From assembly GCA_945788625.1 (NCBI GenBank), contig CALZMQ010000019.1, positions 62,001 through 126,000 of the forward strand: a stretch of DNA of 64,000 bases. Reading direction: 5' to 3'. This document shows, piece by piece, positions 56,873 to 64,000 of the stretch. The position numbers were made by a program, and so were the translations under genes. Position 1 is the first letter of the stretch, and each line of letters starts with the position of its first letter. Under the pieces are notes generated by a model. The model saw nothing but the letters and a program-made list of their open reading frames with translations, had not been told where the DNA came from and did no database searches. The stretch is from an uncultured Woeseiaceae bacterium (GTDB taxonomy: Bacteria; Pseudomonadota; Gammaproteobacteria; Steroidobacterales; Woeseiaceae).

Positions 56873-57342
56873 TGCGACTCCGCTTCCTTGGCTTCCGCCG
56901 CGGCGCGCTGTTGCTGCGACTGCATGTAGAGCGCATCGAAGTTGATGGGCTGCAGAACGAACTCGGGGAAACCGCCCTTCTGTATCAATGAAGCGATAGT
57001 CTCGCGCGCGTACGGGAACAGGATGTTCGGGCAAAAACTACCAACAATGGCGCCGAGCTCTTCGCCCTCGTAGCCGGAAATTTCGAAAAGGCCGGCCTGT
57101 TGCAACTCGATCAGGAAGCAGGTCTTGTCGTTCTCTTTCGCCTCGACTGTAATCGTCAAAACGATTTCGTGATGATTGCCTTCCTGCGGCGTGTGTGCGC
57201 TGCGAAGGTTCAGGTTCGTTTGTGGTTTCCAGTCGCCCTGGCGAAAAATGGTCGGGGACTGGGGAGACTCGAACGAGGAGTCTTTCAAGTAAATCTTGGT
57301 GATCGACAAATGTTTCTCGACCGCCTGTTCCTGGTCTGCCAT
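56869..57342 (-). CDS. secB: Protein-export chaperone SecB
   Basis: 157 residues. Family segments are ITKIYLKDSSFESPQSPTIF near residues 14-33, HEIVLTITVEAKENDKTCFLIE, QAGLFEISGYEGEEL and the conserved CPNILFPYARETIASLIQKG with GGFPEFVLQPINFDALY. The tetrameric chaperone holds preproteins unfolded and hands them to SecA. The order rhodanese-grxC-secB-gpsA is standard in gammaproteobacteria, and all four read leftward here. Confidence 0.97.
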   Translation of the reverse strand: MADQEQAVEKHLSITKIYLKDSSFESPQSPTIFRQGDWKPQTNLNLRSAHTPQEGNHHEIVLTITVEAKENDKTCFLIELQQAGLFEISGYEGEELGAIVGSFCPNILFPYARETIASLIQKGGFPEFVLQPINFDALYMQSQQQRAAAEAKEAESH

Positions 57343-57378
57343 GGTATTTCCTGTTGTTGTCGTTGAATGCCCGCCAGC

Positions 57379-57642
57379 CTATGCCGCGAGCAGCTTGTCC
57401 AGCTCTCCGCTTTCGTTGAGAGCGTAGAGTTCTTCAAAACCGCCGACGTGCGTGTCGTCGACAAAAATCTGCGGCACCGTGCCGCTGCCGCTTCGTTCCT
57501 GCATTTCGGCGAATTTTGCCGGATCGTCGGAGACGCCGATATCCTCGAATTCGACCGCTTTTTTCGTTAGCAGCATTCTCGCCGCGCCGCAGAACGGGCA
57601 GGTCGTATTGCCGTAAATGGTGACATGTCGCTGGCCGGCCAT
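57379..57642 (-). CDS. grxC: Glutaredoxin 3
   Basis: 87 residues, the size of GrxC. The thioredoxin-fold active site is TTCPFCGAARMLL with a CPFC dithiol. The cis-Pro motif TVPQIFVDDTHVGGFEEL and the C-terminal helix ending LDKLLAA are intact. It reduces disulfides and glutathionylated proteins with glutathione. It starts 1 base after the rhodanese stop and is 36 bases upstream of secB. Confidence 0.96.
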   Translation of the reverse strand: MAGQRHVTIYGNTTCPFCGAARMLLTKKAVEFEDIGVSDDPAKFAEMQERSGSGTVPQIFVDDTHVGGFEELYALNESGELDKLLAA

Positions 57643-57643
57643 G

Positions 57644-58108
57644 TCAGGATTTCTTTTTCGACTTGGCCGATTTGCTGCGCGTTTTCTTGCCGGTTACGAC
57701 GGGGTAGCCAGCCTGGCTCCAGCCGGTCATACCGCCCTTCAGGCCGAACACGCTTTCGAATCCTGACTTGCGGAGTGTCGTGACTGTTCGCGTCGTCGTC
57801 ATGCCGGCGTCGCAGACCGCAACGATGGGCTTCGACTTGTGCTTTTGGAGCTGCTCTATTTTCGCGTCGAGTTCGTCAGCGGGAATGTTCCTGGCGTTGA
57901 CGATGTGCCCGCGGCTGAACGCCTCTGCGCTCCTGATGTCGATAACCAGTGCGTCATTATTGATAAGCTTGACGGCCTCGGTGGCCTCGATGTTGATGAG
58001 GCCCGTCGCCTTGCGGCGCAACTCGGTGAAGACCAGCACGAAAAAGCTGATCATCAGTGCGGACACGAGCAGCACGTGGTTGCTCGTGAATTCTAGGAAT
58101 CTGTCCAT
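57644..58108 (-). CDS. Membrane-anchored rhodanese-like protein (YibN-like)
   Basis: 154 residues from the ATG at 58108. One N-terminal membrane segment (HVLLVSALMISFFVLVF) is followed by a rhodanese domain: ALVIDIRSAEAFSRGHIVNARNIP, then the active-site loop VAVCDAGMTTTRT with catalytic Cys, and GLKGGMTGWSQAGYPVV. The C-terminal tail is Lys/Ser-rich. E. coli YibN has the same position before grxC. It probably moves sulfane sulfur at the inner face of the membrane. Confidence 0.92.
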   Translation of the reverse strand: MDRFLEFTSNHVLLVSALMISFFVLVFTELRRKATGLINIEATEAVKLINNDALVIDIRSAEAFSRGHIVNARNIPADELDAKIEQLQKHKSKPIVAVCDAGMTTTRTVTTLRKSGFESVFGLKGGMTGWSQAGYPVVTGKKTRSKSAKSKKKS

Positions 58109-58213
58109 GAATCGATTAATTCGGCGCGGGGCTCGCACCGTGATGATGCCAAAAAACGCGATTATACGCGGATTCGCGGGCGGTCATAGTCTTGAGGCTC
58201 TACACTCGCGTCC

Positions 58214-59374
58214 ATGAAGCGGCAAATTGTCATGGTTCTGGCCTTGCTGGCGGGCACGGCGGCGGTGCAGGCCCAGGATTCCCAGGGTGAACTGACCAAG
58301 GTCAAGGAGCGCGAGCTCGAAGAGGTCCGTGAACGCATCAGCGCCCTGAAGAAAAGCATGGACGCCGGCGCCGCCGAACGGGATCGCCTTACCGGGGAAT
58401 TGCAGGAGCTGGAGATCGCGATTTCAGAGCAGCGCATGCGGCTTAAGGAAATCGAGCGGGAACAACGCTATACGACCAGGAAGAAGCAACAGCTCGACGA
58501 GGAGCTCGAGCATCGCGAGGCGCATCTCGATGCGGAGTCGACCGCGCTGGCGGCGCAGGTGCGCGCGGCCTACATGAGCGGTAGCCAGGAGAAAATCAGG
58601 CTGTTGCTGAACCAGCGCGACCCGGCGACGCTGGGCCGGCTGATGGCCTACTACCGGTACCTCAACGACTACCGGTCGCAGAATATCGAGGCGGTGATCG
58701 AGCAAATCCGGCAGCTCGAGGAACTGCGCGGCAAGATCGCGGCGGAAGCGGCGCGTCTCGGCGATCTCGCGAGGAACCGGTACGCGGAATTGGGACGGCT
58801 CAACGAGTCCCAGGAGGAGCGCACGGCCGTGCTGGTCGCGTTACGCAAGAAGATCGCCAGCGAAGGGCGTGAGGTCGAACGCCTCGCCGACCAGGAAAAG
58901 GACCTTACAAGGCTGATCGCAGAGCTTACGAGCATCCTCTCGGACTACCCGATCAGCTCGGAACAGCCCTTCAGCGAATACAAGGGCCGGCTGACCTGGC
59001 CCGTCGCGGGAACCCTGTTGCATGATTTCGGCCAGCCACGTGTCGGCGGCAAGCTGACCTGGAACGGCGTCGTTCTGGCGGCCCCCCGCGGCCGCGAAGT
59101 ACGGGCCGTTTATCACGGCAGGGTCGCTTTCGCAGACTGGTTGTCGGGCATGGGGCTGCTCGTCATCGTCGATCATGGCGAGGGTTACATGACGCTGTAC
59201 GGCTATAACGAGACCATTCTCAAGAATGTGGGCGACTGGGTCGCGCCCGGTGACGCGATTGCCACCGTGGGCGACAGCGGCGGTCAGTCGCAGGCCGGAC
59301 TGTATTTCGAGTTGCGCCGCGGCGCGCAGCCCGTCAATCCGAGGCGCTGGGTGACGCGCCGGCCGGGCGGTTGA
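58214..59374 (+). CDS. envC: Murein hydrolase activator EnvC
   Basis: 386 residues. A signal peptide (VLALLAGTAAVQAQ) precedes a coiled coil over about residues 25-240, rich in Glu, Arg and Lys heptads. The C-terminal LytM/M23 domain starts near RLTWPVAGTLLHDFGQPRVGG. The zinc ligands are degenerate: the HxH of active M23 enzymes is replaced by LYFELRRG near the end. EnvC has no hydrolase activity itself; it activates the amidases AmiA and AmiB at the septum under FtsEX control. It is the first gene of envC-ctpA-yibQ. Confidence 0.93.
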   Translation: MKRQIVMVLALLAGTAAVQAQDSQGELTKVKERELEEVRERISALKKSMDAGAAERDRLTGELQELEIAISEQRMRLKEIEREQRYTTRKKQQLDEELEHREAHLDAESTALAAQVRAAYMSGSQEKIRLLLNQRDPATLGRLMAYYRYLNDYRSQNIEAVIEQIRQLEELRGKIAAEAARLGDLARNRYAELGRLNESQEERTAVLVALRKKIASEGREVERLADQEKDLTRLIAELTSILSDYPISSEQPFSEYKGRLTWPVAGTLLHDFGQPRVGGKLTWNGVVLAAPRGREVRAVYHGRVAFADWLSGMGLLVIVDHGEGYMTLYGYNETILKNVGDWVAPGDAIATVGDSGGQSQAGLYFELRRGAQPVNPRRWVTRRPGG

Positions 59375-59466
59375 ACCGCGGCGGACGGGACGCAGTTCCG
59401 CTGCCCCGGCCATGATGCTGTGCTAAGGTCGGAGGTCGAGACTCGGGGCGCAGGGAGACGGGACGT

Positions 59467-60699
59467 TTGGATAATCGTATGTCTTTGAAAACCAGGGCTA
59501 TTCTGGTGATAGTCATCGGTGTCGTCCTGGGCCTGGGGCTGTCCTTCGGTGGTGGCCTGATCGGCCGCAGCCAGCAGCCGGACCAGGACGAACTCGCGTG
59601 GGAGCAGGCGCGCCTGTTCGCCGAAGTACTCGACCGCGTGAAGCGCGATTATGTCGAACCCATCGATGATGCCGTGTTACTCGAGAGCGCGATTCGCGGC
59701 ATGGTCAGCGACCTGGACGCACACTCGCAGTATCTCGATGCGAGCGAGTATCGCGACATTCGTATCAGTACGACCGGCAGCTATACGGGCATCGGCATCG
59801 AAGTGGACGAGGATCACGGCGCGGTAAGGGTGGTGACGCCGATCGCCGGCTCCCCGGCAGCACGCGCCGGTGTCCGCAGCGGCGATCAGATCATCGCGGT
59901 GGACCATGTCGCGATTGAAGCCGGCAACCTGCAGAAGACCATCGGCCGCCTGCGCGGCCACGCCGGCACGAAAGTCACGATCACCGTGTTGCGCGGCGAC
60001 GAAGCGGTCGATTACGAAATGCGCCGGCAGGTGATACGCGTTGCAAGCGTGCACAAGGAATTCCTGGGGCCGTCATACGGCTATGTACGTGTGAGCCAGT
60101 TCAGCGAGAATACCGCTCGCGAACTCGGCCGGGCCGTCGACGAATTGCAGGAGGCAAACGGCGGGATGCTCGACGGGCTCGTGCTGGACTTGCGCAATAA
60201 CCCGGGCGGCGTGCTTGACTCAGCGGTGGACGTTTCCGACCTGTTCCTGGACTCGGGCATCATCGTTTCTGCGGATGGCCGGTCGGCCGATTCGCGCTTT
60301 ACCCGCTCAGCGCATCGCGGCGACATCCTGGACGGCGCAAACCTCGTCGTGCTGGTCAATAAGGGTTCCGCCTCTGCCTCGGAGATCGTGGCAGGCGCCT
60401 TGCAGGATCACGACAGGGCGCTCGTGGTAGGTACGGCCACTTTTGGCAAGGGGCTCGTTCAGACCGTGATGCCGTTGTCAAAAGGCCGCGCCATAAAGCT
60501 TACGACCTCCCGTTACTACACTCCTTCCGGCGACTCGATACACGACGTGGGCATTTCTCCCGACGTACTCGTCGAGGACACGCCGGGCTATCCCGACCTT
60601 AGCCTGTCCGGGATACTGGATAGCGAAGCGGACATGCAGCTCGCGGAGGCCATTGAGTACCTCCAACCTCGCTCGGTGATGCACAGCAAGGCGCAATGA
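59467..60699 (+). CDS. C-terminal processing peptidase, S41 family
   Basis: 410 residues from the TTG at 59467, nine bases after GGGAG; an ATG at 59479 is possible but its spacing is worse. One N-terminal membrane segment (ILVIVIGVVLGLGLSFGGGL) is followed by a PDZ domain (IGIEVDEDHGAVRVVTPIAG) and the S41 catalytic core LVVLVNKGSASASEIVAGAL with the nucleophile Ser, and GTATFGKGLVQTV with the general-base Lys. It is a CtpA-type periplasmic protease. In many proteobacteria it lies between envC and the divergent deacetylase gene, as here. Confidence 0.94.
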   Translation: MDNRMSLKTRAILVIVIGVVLGLGLSFGGGLIGRSQQPDQDELAWEQARLFAEVLDRVKRDYVEPIDDAVLLESAIRGMVSDLDAHSQYLDASEYRDIRISTTGSYTGIGIEVDEDHGAVRVVTPIAGSPAARAGVRSGDQIIAVDHVAIEAGNLQKTIGRLRGHAGTKVTITVLRGDEAVDYEMRRQVIRVASVHKEFLGPSYGYVRVSQFSENTARELGRAVDELQEANGGMLDGLVLDLRNNPGGVLDSAVDVSDLFLDSGIIVSADGRSADSRFTRSAHRGDILDGANLVVLVNKGSASASEIVAGALQDHDRALVVGTATFGKGLVQTVMPLSKGRAIKLTTSRYYTPSGDSIHDVGISPDVLVEDTPGYPDLSLSGILDSEADMQLAEAIEYLQPRSVMHSKAQ

Positions 60700-61496
60700 C
60701 CCGGGCAAGATACTGGACCCTGCTGGTTTTTCCGGCACTGCTTTTTGCAGCCGTGCCGGCGGTGGCCGAGCGGCCCAGGGTGGCGATCATCATCGACGAC
60801 CTGGGCTACCAGCTCAAGGCGGGACGGCGCGCGATTGCGCTACCCGGGCCCATCGCTTTCGCCATCCTTCCGGGCACGCCCCGCGGCGACGCGCTGGCGC
60901 GCAAGGCGCACGAGAGCGGCAAGGAAGTATTGTTGCATTTGCCCTTGCAGGCCAATACCCGGCACAGTGGTCAGGAGCCGGACGGCATCAACCTGGACAT
61001 GAGCCGCGAGGTCGTCAGTGCGACCTTCGCGCGCGCGCTGCAATCGGTCCCTTACGTCATAGGCGTGAACAGCCACCGTGGCAGCCTGTTGACCCGTCAC
61101 CCGGGACACATGCAATGGTTGATGGAAGAAATCCGCGCGCGGGACGAGCTGTTCTTCATCGACAGTTACACGACACATGAGAGCGTCGCGCTGCAGATGG
61201 CGCACGAATCGGGCGTGAACGCGGTCAGGCGCGATGTATTTCTCGACCCGGACCGATCGAGCGACACGGTCGCACAGGAATTCGAACGCATGATACGGCT
61301 CGCGCGTAAACGCGGTAGCGTGGTTGCAATCGGACACCCGTATCCGGCAACGCTCGAATTCCTGGAAAAAGAGTTGCCGAGGCTCGAGGAGCGGGGCATC
61401 GAACTGGTTGCGATCAGTGAGCTCATGAAAGACGACGAGCCCGTCGGCGGCAGCGGCGCCTACGGAGTCGCTGCTCACCAGGAACTGGCGGAATGA
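60696..61496 (+). CDS. Divergent polysaccharide deacetylase (YibQ-like)
   Basis: 266 residues with a signal peptide (LLFAAVPAVAERP). The core begins VAIIIDDLGYQLKAGRRAI, with DD standing for the metal-binding acidic pair, then AFAILPGTPRGDALARKAHE and LLHLPLQANTRH. It is the divergent polysaccharide deacetylase family (Pfam DUF610) that includes E. coli YibQ; its substrate is unknown. The ATG overlaps the ctpA stop by 4 bases, and its stop overlaps the next gene by 4 bases, so envC-ctpA-yibQ-methyltransferase is a linked set. Confidence 0.92.
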   Translation: MTRARYWTLLVFPALLFAAVPAVAERPRVAIIIDDLGYQLKAGRRAIALPGPIAFAILPGTPRGDALARKAHESGKEVLLHLPLQANTRHSGQEPDGINLDMSREVVSATFARALQSVPYVIGVNSHRGSLLTRHPGHMQWLMEEIRARDELFFIDSYTTHESVALQMAHESGVNAVRRDVFLDPDRSSDTVAQEFERMIRLARKRGSVVAIGHPYPATLEFLEKELPRLEERGIELVAISELMKDDEPVGGSGAYGVAAHQELAE

Positions 61497-62104
61497 GCTG
61501 GTACGACAACAGGATCCTGCCGCGTCTGATTAACCTTGCGTGCGGCACGAAGCCGACAACCAGGCAGCGGCAGAAAATCGTGCCGATGGCATCGGGCGAC
61601 GTACTCGAGATCGGATTCGGCAGCGGCCTGAACTTGCCGTTTTACAACGGCGACACGGTGCGCAGGGTGTGGGGCCTCGAACCCGCCGAGGGCATGCGGC
61701 GGCTCGCGAAGCAACGGATCGAGACATCCGGGCTGGACGTGGAGTTGCTCGACGCGCCGGGCGAGGATATTCCGCTCGAGAATGACAGCGTCGACACAGT
61801 TGTCGTTACCTACACGCTTTGCACGATCGAGGACGTGGGGACGGCGCTCGGACAGGTGCGACGCGTCCTGAAGCCCCGCGGGCAATTGCTTTTTTGCGAA
61901 CACGGGAAGGCGCCGGACGACAATGTTCATGCCTGGCAGCAGCGCCTCAATCCGGCCTGGACGAAGCTCTCGGGCGGCTGCAACATGCACCGGGACATAC
62001 CGGCACTGCTGGAGTCGTCGGGCTTCGACATCGAGGACGACAATCGCATGTACATTCCCGGCATCAAGGCGCTGAGTTACAACTTTTGGGGTGTCGCGCG
62101 TTGA
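61493..62104 (+). CDS. Class I SAM-dependent methyltransferase, UbiE/PmtA-like
   Basis: 203 residues. The SAM-binding glycine loop is DVLEIGFGSGLNLPFY at about 34-49, followed by acidic loop LEPAEGMRRLA and motif ENDSVDTVVVTYTLCTIED, typical of UbiE/COQ5-like methyltransferases. LKPRGQLLFCEHGKAPD is the post-motif strand. Similar proteins are annotated as phospholipid or small-molecule methyltransferases; the substrate cannot be read. It overlaps the deacetylase stop (ATGA). Confidence 0.88.
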   Translation: MSWYDNRILPRLINLACGTKPTTRQRQKIVPMASGDVLEIGFGSGLNLPFYNGDTVRRVWGLEPAEGMRRLAKQRIETSGLDVELLDAPGEDIPLENDSVDTVVVTYTLCTIEDVGTALGQVRRVLKPRGQLLFCEHGKAPDDNVHAWQQRLNPAWTKLSGGCNMHRDIPALLESSGFDIEDDNRMYIPGIKALSYNFWGVAR

Positions 62105-62156
62105 ACCGCACGGGCTTTGCACCCTCTAAGAGATGGAACGGGGACCTCTTCACCGC

Positions 62157-62957
62157 ATGACGAACAATCACTCACGGACATTATTGTTGCTGCTATCCAG
62201 CTTGCTGGCGCCGGTGGCCCTGGCAGCCCAGGAAACGGCCTGTACGGCCCAATACGACCCGGTCTGTGGCGTCGACGGGCAGACGTACAGCAATGAGTGC
62301 GTTGCGGGCGCGGCCGGTGTCGAGATCGAGGAACCGGGCATTTGCCCGAATTTCGAAGAAAACGGTTGTCCCGAGACTTTCGACCCGGTTTGCGGCATCG
62401 ACGGCAACACCTACATAAACGAGTGTTTCGCGAGCAAATCACAAGTCGAATTGGCCGGACTCGGCGCATGCACGCCCAACGGATGTCCTTCAATCAGGGA
62501 GCCGGTCTGCGGCATGAACGGACGCACGTTTATCAATCGATGCGAGGCCGAGGCAGAAAGGATCCCGGTGCAGCGCAAGGACCAGTGCGACCCGGAAAAT
62601 TGCCCGAAGGTTTTCGCGCCCGTTTGCGGCGACGATGACGTTACTTACGAGAACGCCTGCCATGCGGAAAAAGCCGGGGTAGAGACCTTTACCGAGGGCA
62701 TCTGTAACGTGCGCCCATGCCCGAACCTGTTTGTGCCGGTGTGCGGTTTTGACAGCATGACGTACAGCAACGCCTGCCAGGCGGAGCGACGCGGCGTGCG
62801 CGTCGAGTACGCGGGAGTCTGTGAGAACCTCGGCCGCAACTGCCCGCGAGATTACTCGCCCGTTTGTGGCGTCGACGGGGTCACCTACGACAACGACTGC
62901 CAGCTCGACAATGCGGGCGTGGGAAAAGCCTACGCGGGATCCTGCATCGGCGATTGA
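62157..62957 (+). CDS. Secreted protein with six tandem Kazal-type inhibitor domains
   Basis: 266 residues from the ATG at 62157, which gives a signal peptide (LLLLLSSLLAPVALAAQE); an ATG at 62133 has a ribosome-binding site too close. After the signal, six repeats of about 35-45 residues follow, each C-x5-PVCG-...-Y/F-x-N-x-C-...-C, with four Cys per repeat. The reactive-site position two residues after the first Cys reads Ala, Glu, Ser, Lys, Asn and Arg in repeats 1 to 6. Kazal domains block serine proteases by substrate-like binding. The protein is expected in the periplasm or outside, where it could resist host, predator or rival proteases. Confidence 0.92.
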   Translation: MTNNHSRTLLLLLSSLLAPVALAAQETACTAQYDPVCGVDGQTYSNECVAGAAGVEIEEPGICPNFEENGCPETFDPVCGIDGNTYINECFASKSQVELAGLGACTPNGCPSIREPVCGMNGRTFINRCEAEAERIPVQRKDQCDPENCPKVFAPVCGDDDVTYENACHAEKAGVETFTEGICNVRPCPNLFVPVCGFDSMTYSNACQAERRGVRVEYAGVCENLGRNCPRDYSPVCGVDGVTYDNDCQLDNAGVGKAYAGSCIGD

Positions 62958-62966
62958 TGCGATGCA

Positions 62967-64000
62967 TTACCAGGCGGGTCGCAGGCGCCCTTTTTCGTCG
63001 GCCGAGTACGGCAGCCACACCAGGCCCGATAGCGCGACGTGGATGTCGGTGCTCTTCGCACGCACGACGATTTCGTCCAGCTCTTCGGATTGCGCATCGA
63101 ACGCGGTGTCGAGGTCGGCGACCTCTTTCTCCAGGGCCTTGTTGAGCGCGGCAATATCCACTTTTACTTTCTCGGCTGTCTGCTTGGCGCGCTCGACGTC
63201 TTGCGCTTCTTTGCGCGCGCTGCCGGCCGTCTTGATGGCGGTGCCCATCTTGGTCGCCGTGCTGCTCGAGAATTTTTTGCGCCCGAGAACGGCACCGAGA
63301 ATGGCCGTGCCGAATGATATCGCCGTATCCAGTTTGCGCTTCGTCGACTGTTCCGTTTGCACGGCAATTGTCTGCTCAGCACGCAGCAATCGGTTCTCGA
63401 GCGTCGTGACCTTGCTGGCGTAGCGTTTGCGAATCTTCGCAATGGCCTTGTCGCGAAGCTCACTTGCGGCGTCCTGCAGCCTGATACGAAACTCTCCTTC
63501 CGTCTCGTCCTCCATCGACGTTAGCCGGAACCTTTTGCTCTTGTACAGGGTGATGTTCTCGTTCTGCCGCAGCCAGCGCTTGTAGTCCTTGCTCCAGCGC
63601 GCATAAGCCTTCGTGTTACTCGCCGCTCCCGGGCAGTCGGCGTAGCTCGCGCCTTCGTCGCCCTCATCGAGAAGATCGTCGACGGAGATGTCGAGTGGCT
63701 CACTGTCGTCCCAGTCGATCTCGACAGGACCCTGCTCGAACTCCACGGTGTGGAGCACAGTCCGTTCCGCTTCGATGTTGTAGCGCGCACTCGTGAAAAC
63801 GACGTCACCCGCAGCAACGACACGCGGATGGTAGACAATGTCGTCTGCACGTCCTTTGACGAAATACTGTTCGACGGAGGGCGGCAGGGCCGGTGCGCTG
63901 GCGGCGCTCTTGCGCTTCGGTTTGGAGACCGCCTTCGCGGCTGCCGCGATGCTCGTCTTCACCTTCGACATCAACGTGCGAATATGGTCGCGCGTCAGCG
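62967..64000 (-). CDS. C-terminal part of a probable HerA/DUF87-type ATP-binding protein, cut by the window edge
   Basis: The frame is open from the right edge (LTRDHIRTLMSKVKTS at the junction) to the stop at 62967; an internal ATG near 63971 would give only the tail, so I treat the gene as truncated by the window. The visible part has an Ala/Lys/Pro-rich linker, ALPPSVEQYFV, a beta-rich segment with VYHPRVVAAGDVVF, an acidic stretch, then a long coiled coil (KVTTLENRLLRAEQTIAVQTE) and GTAILGAVLGRKK. This matches my memory of the C-terminal region of large HerA-like or DUF87 ATPases of unknown role. The ATPase core is outside the window. Confidence 0.55.
   Translation of the reverse strand, partial: LTRDHIRTLMSKVKTSIAAAAKAVSKPKRKSAASAPALPPSVEQYFVKGRADDIVYHPRVVAAGDVVFTSARYNIEAERTVLHTVEFEQGPVEIDWDDSEPLDISVDDLLDEGDEGASYADCPGAASNTKAYARWSKDYKRWLRQNENITLYKSKRFRLTSMEDETEGEFRIRLQDAASELRDKAIAKIRKRYASKVTTLENRLLRAEQTIAVQTEQSTKRKLDTAISFGTAILGAVLGRKKFSSSTATKMGTAIKTAGSARKEAQDVERAKQTAEKVKVDIAALNKALEKEVADLDTAFDAQSEELDEIVVRAKSTDIHVALSGLVWLPYSADEKGRLRPAW

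Overview
The window is GC-rich, densely coded chromosomal DNA from a gammaproteobacterium. It carries the chromosomal origin neighbourhood (mnmG, mnmE, yidC-rnpA-rpmH, dnaA-dnaN-recF-gyrB) plus gene groups typical of Gammaproteobacteria: glyQ-glyS with gmhB and plsC, glnA with ntrB-ntrC, secB-grxC-gpsA, and envC-ctpA-yibQ. A marine lineage near Woeseiales/Steroidobacterales is my guess from protein style only. No tRNA, rRNA, CRISPR array, integrase or transposase gene was seen.

Layout: 1-5.6 kb holds the edge of a SpoIIM-like gene with an RDD membrane protein, a small membrane protein, an AcuI/YhdH-type reductase, a metallo-beta-lactamase-fold hydrolase, a diheme cytochrome c and a DUF945-like protein. 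5.6-10.8 kb is a complete peptide ABC importer operon. 10.9-11.8 kb is an ArsR-SRPBCC pair behind a strongly dyadic promoter. 11.8-25 kb holds mnmG, an alpha/beta hydrolase with an internal deletion followed by an ABC exporter pair, a two-subunit M16 peptidase (one subunit fused to a membrane domain), a small barrel protein, an intradiol dioxygenase, mnmE, a hydrolase-OsmC fusion and a VOC protein. 25-34 kb is the replication origin region, with oriC best placed between dnaA and dnaN. 34-37.6 kb has a membrane-anchored GST-like protein, a lipoprotein and an M13 peptidase.

37.6-44.1 kb is the most distinctive part: six contiguous genes for an MMPL-type RND transporter, a KAS III-like enzyme, a PAPS-type sulfotransferase, an acyl carrier protein, a fatty acid hydroxylase/desaturase and a KAS II-like enzyme. 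Together they look like a pathway that builds, oxidises, sulfates and exports a fatty-acyl product. I know of no described pathway with this exact gene set.

44.3-49.3 kb holds a CDF-like transporter, plsC, gmhB, glyS and glyQ. 49.4-54.2 kb is nitrogen control: glnA behind a sigma-54 promoter and two phased NtrC sites, then ntrB and a frameshifted ntrC. A nested inverted repeat whose outer arms match a hairpin at 20.4 kb follows ntrC. 54.4-64 kb carries pyrD, trmL, gpsA (probable CTG start), secB, grxC, a rhodanese, envC, ctpA, yibQ, a methyltransferase, a six-domain Kazal inhibitor and the C-terminal part of a probable HerA-like ATPase cut by the right edge.

Many neighbours overlap by 4 bases (ATGA or GTGA), so the operon calls are well supported. 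Two genes (the hydrolase at 13.9 kb and ntrC) have short deletions in conserved cores; these are either real lesions or assembly errors.
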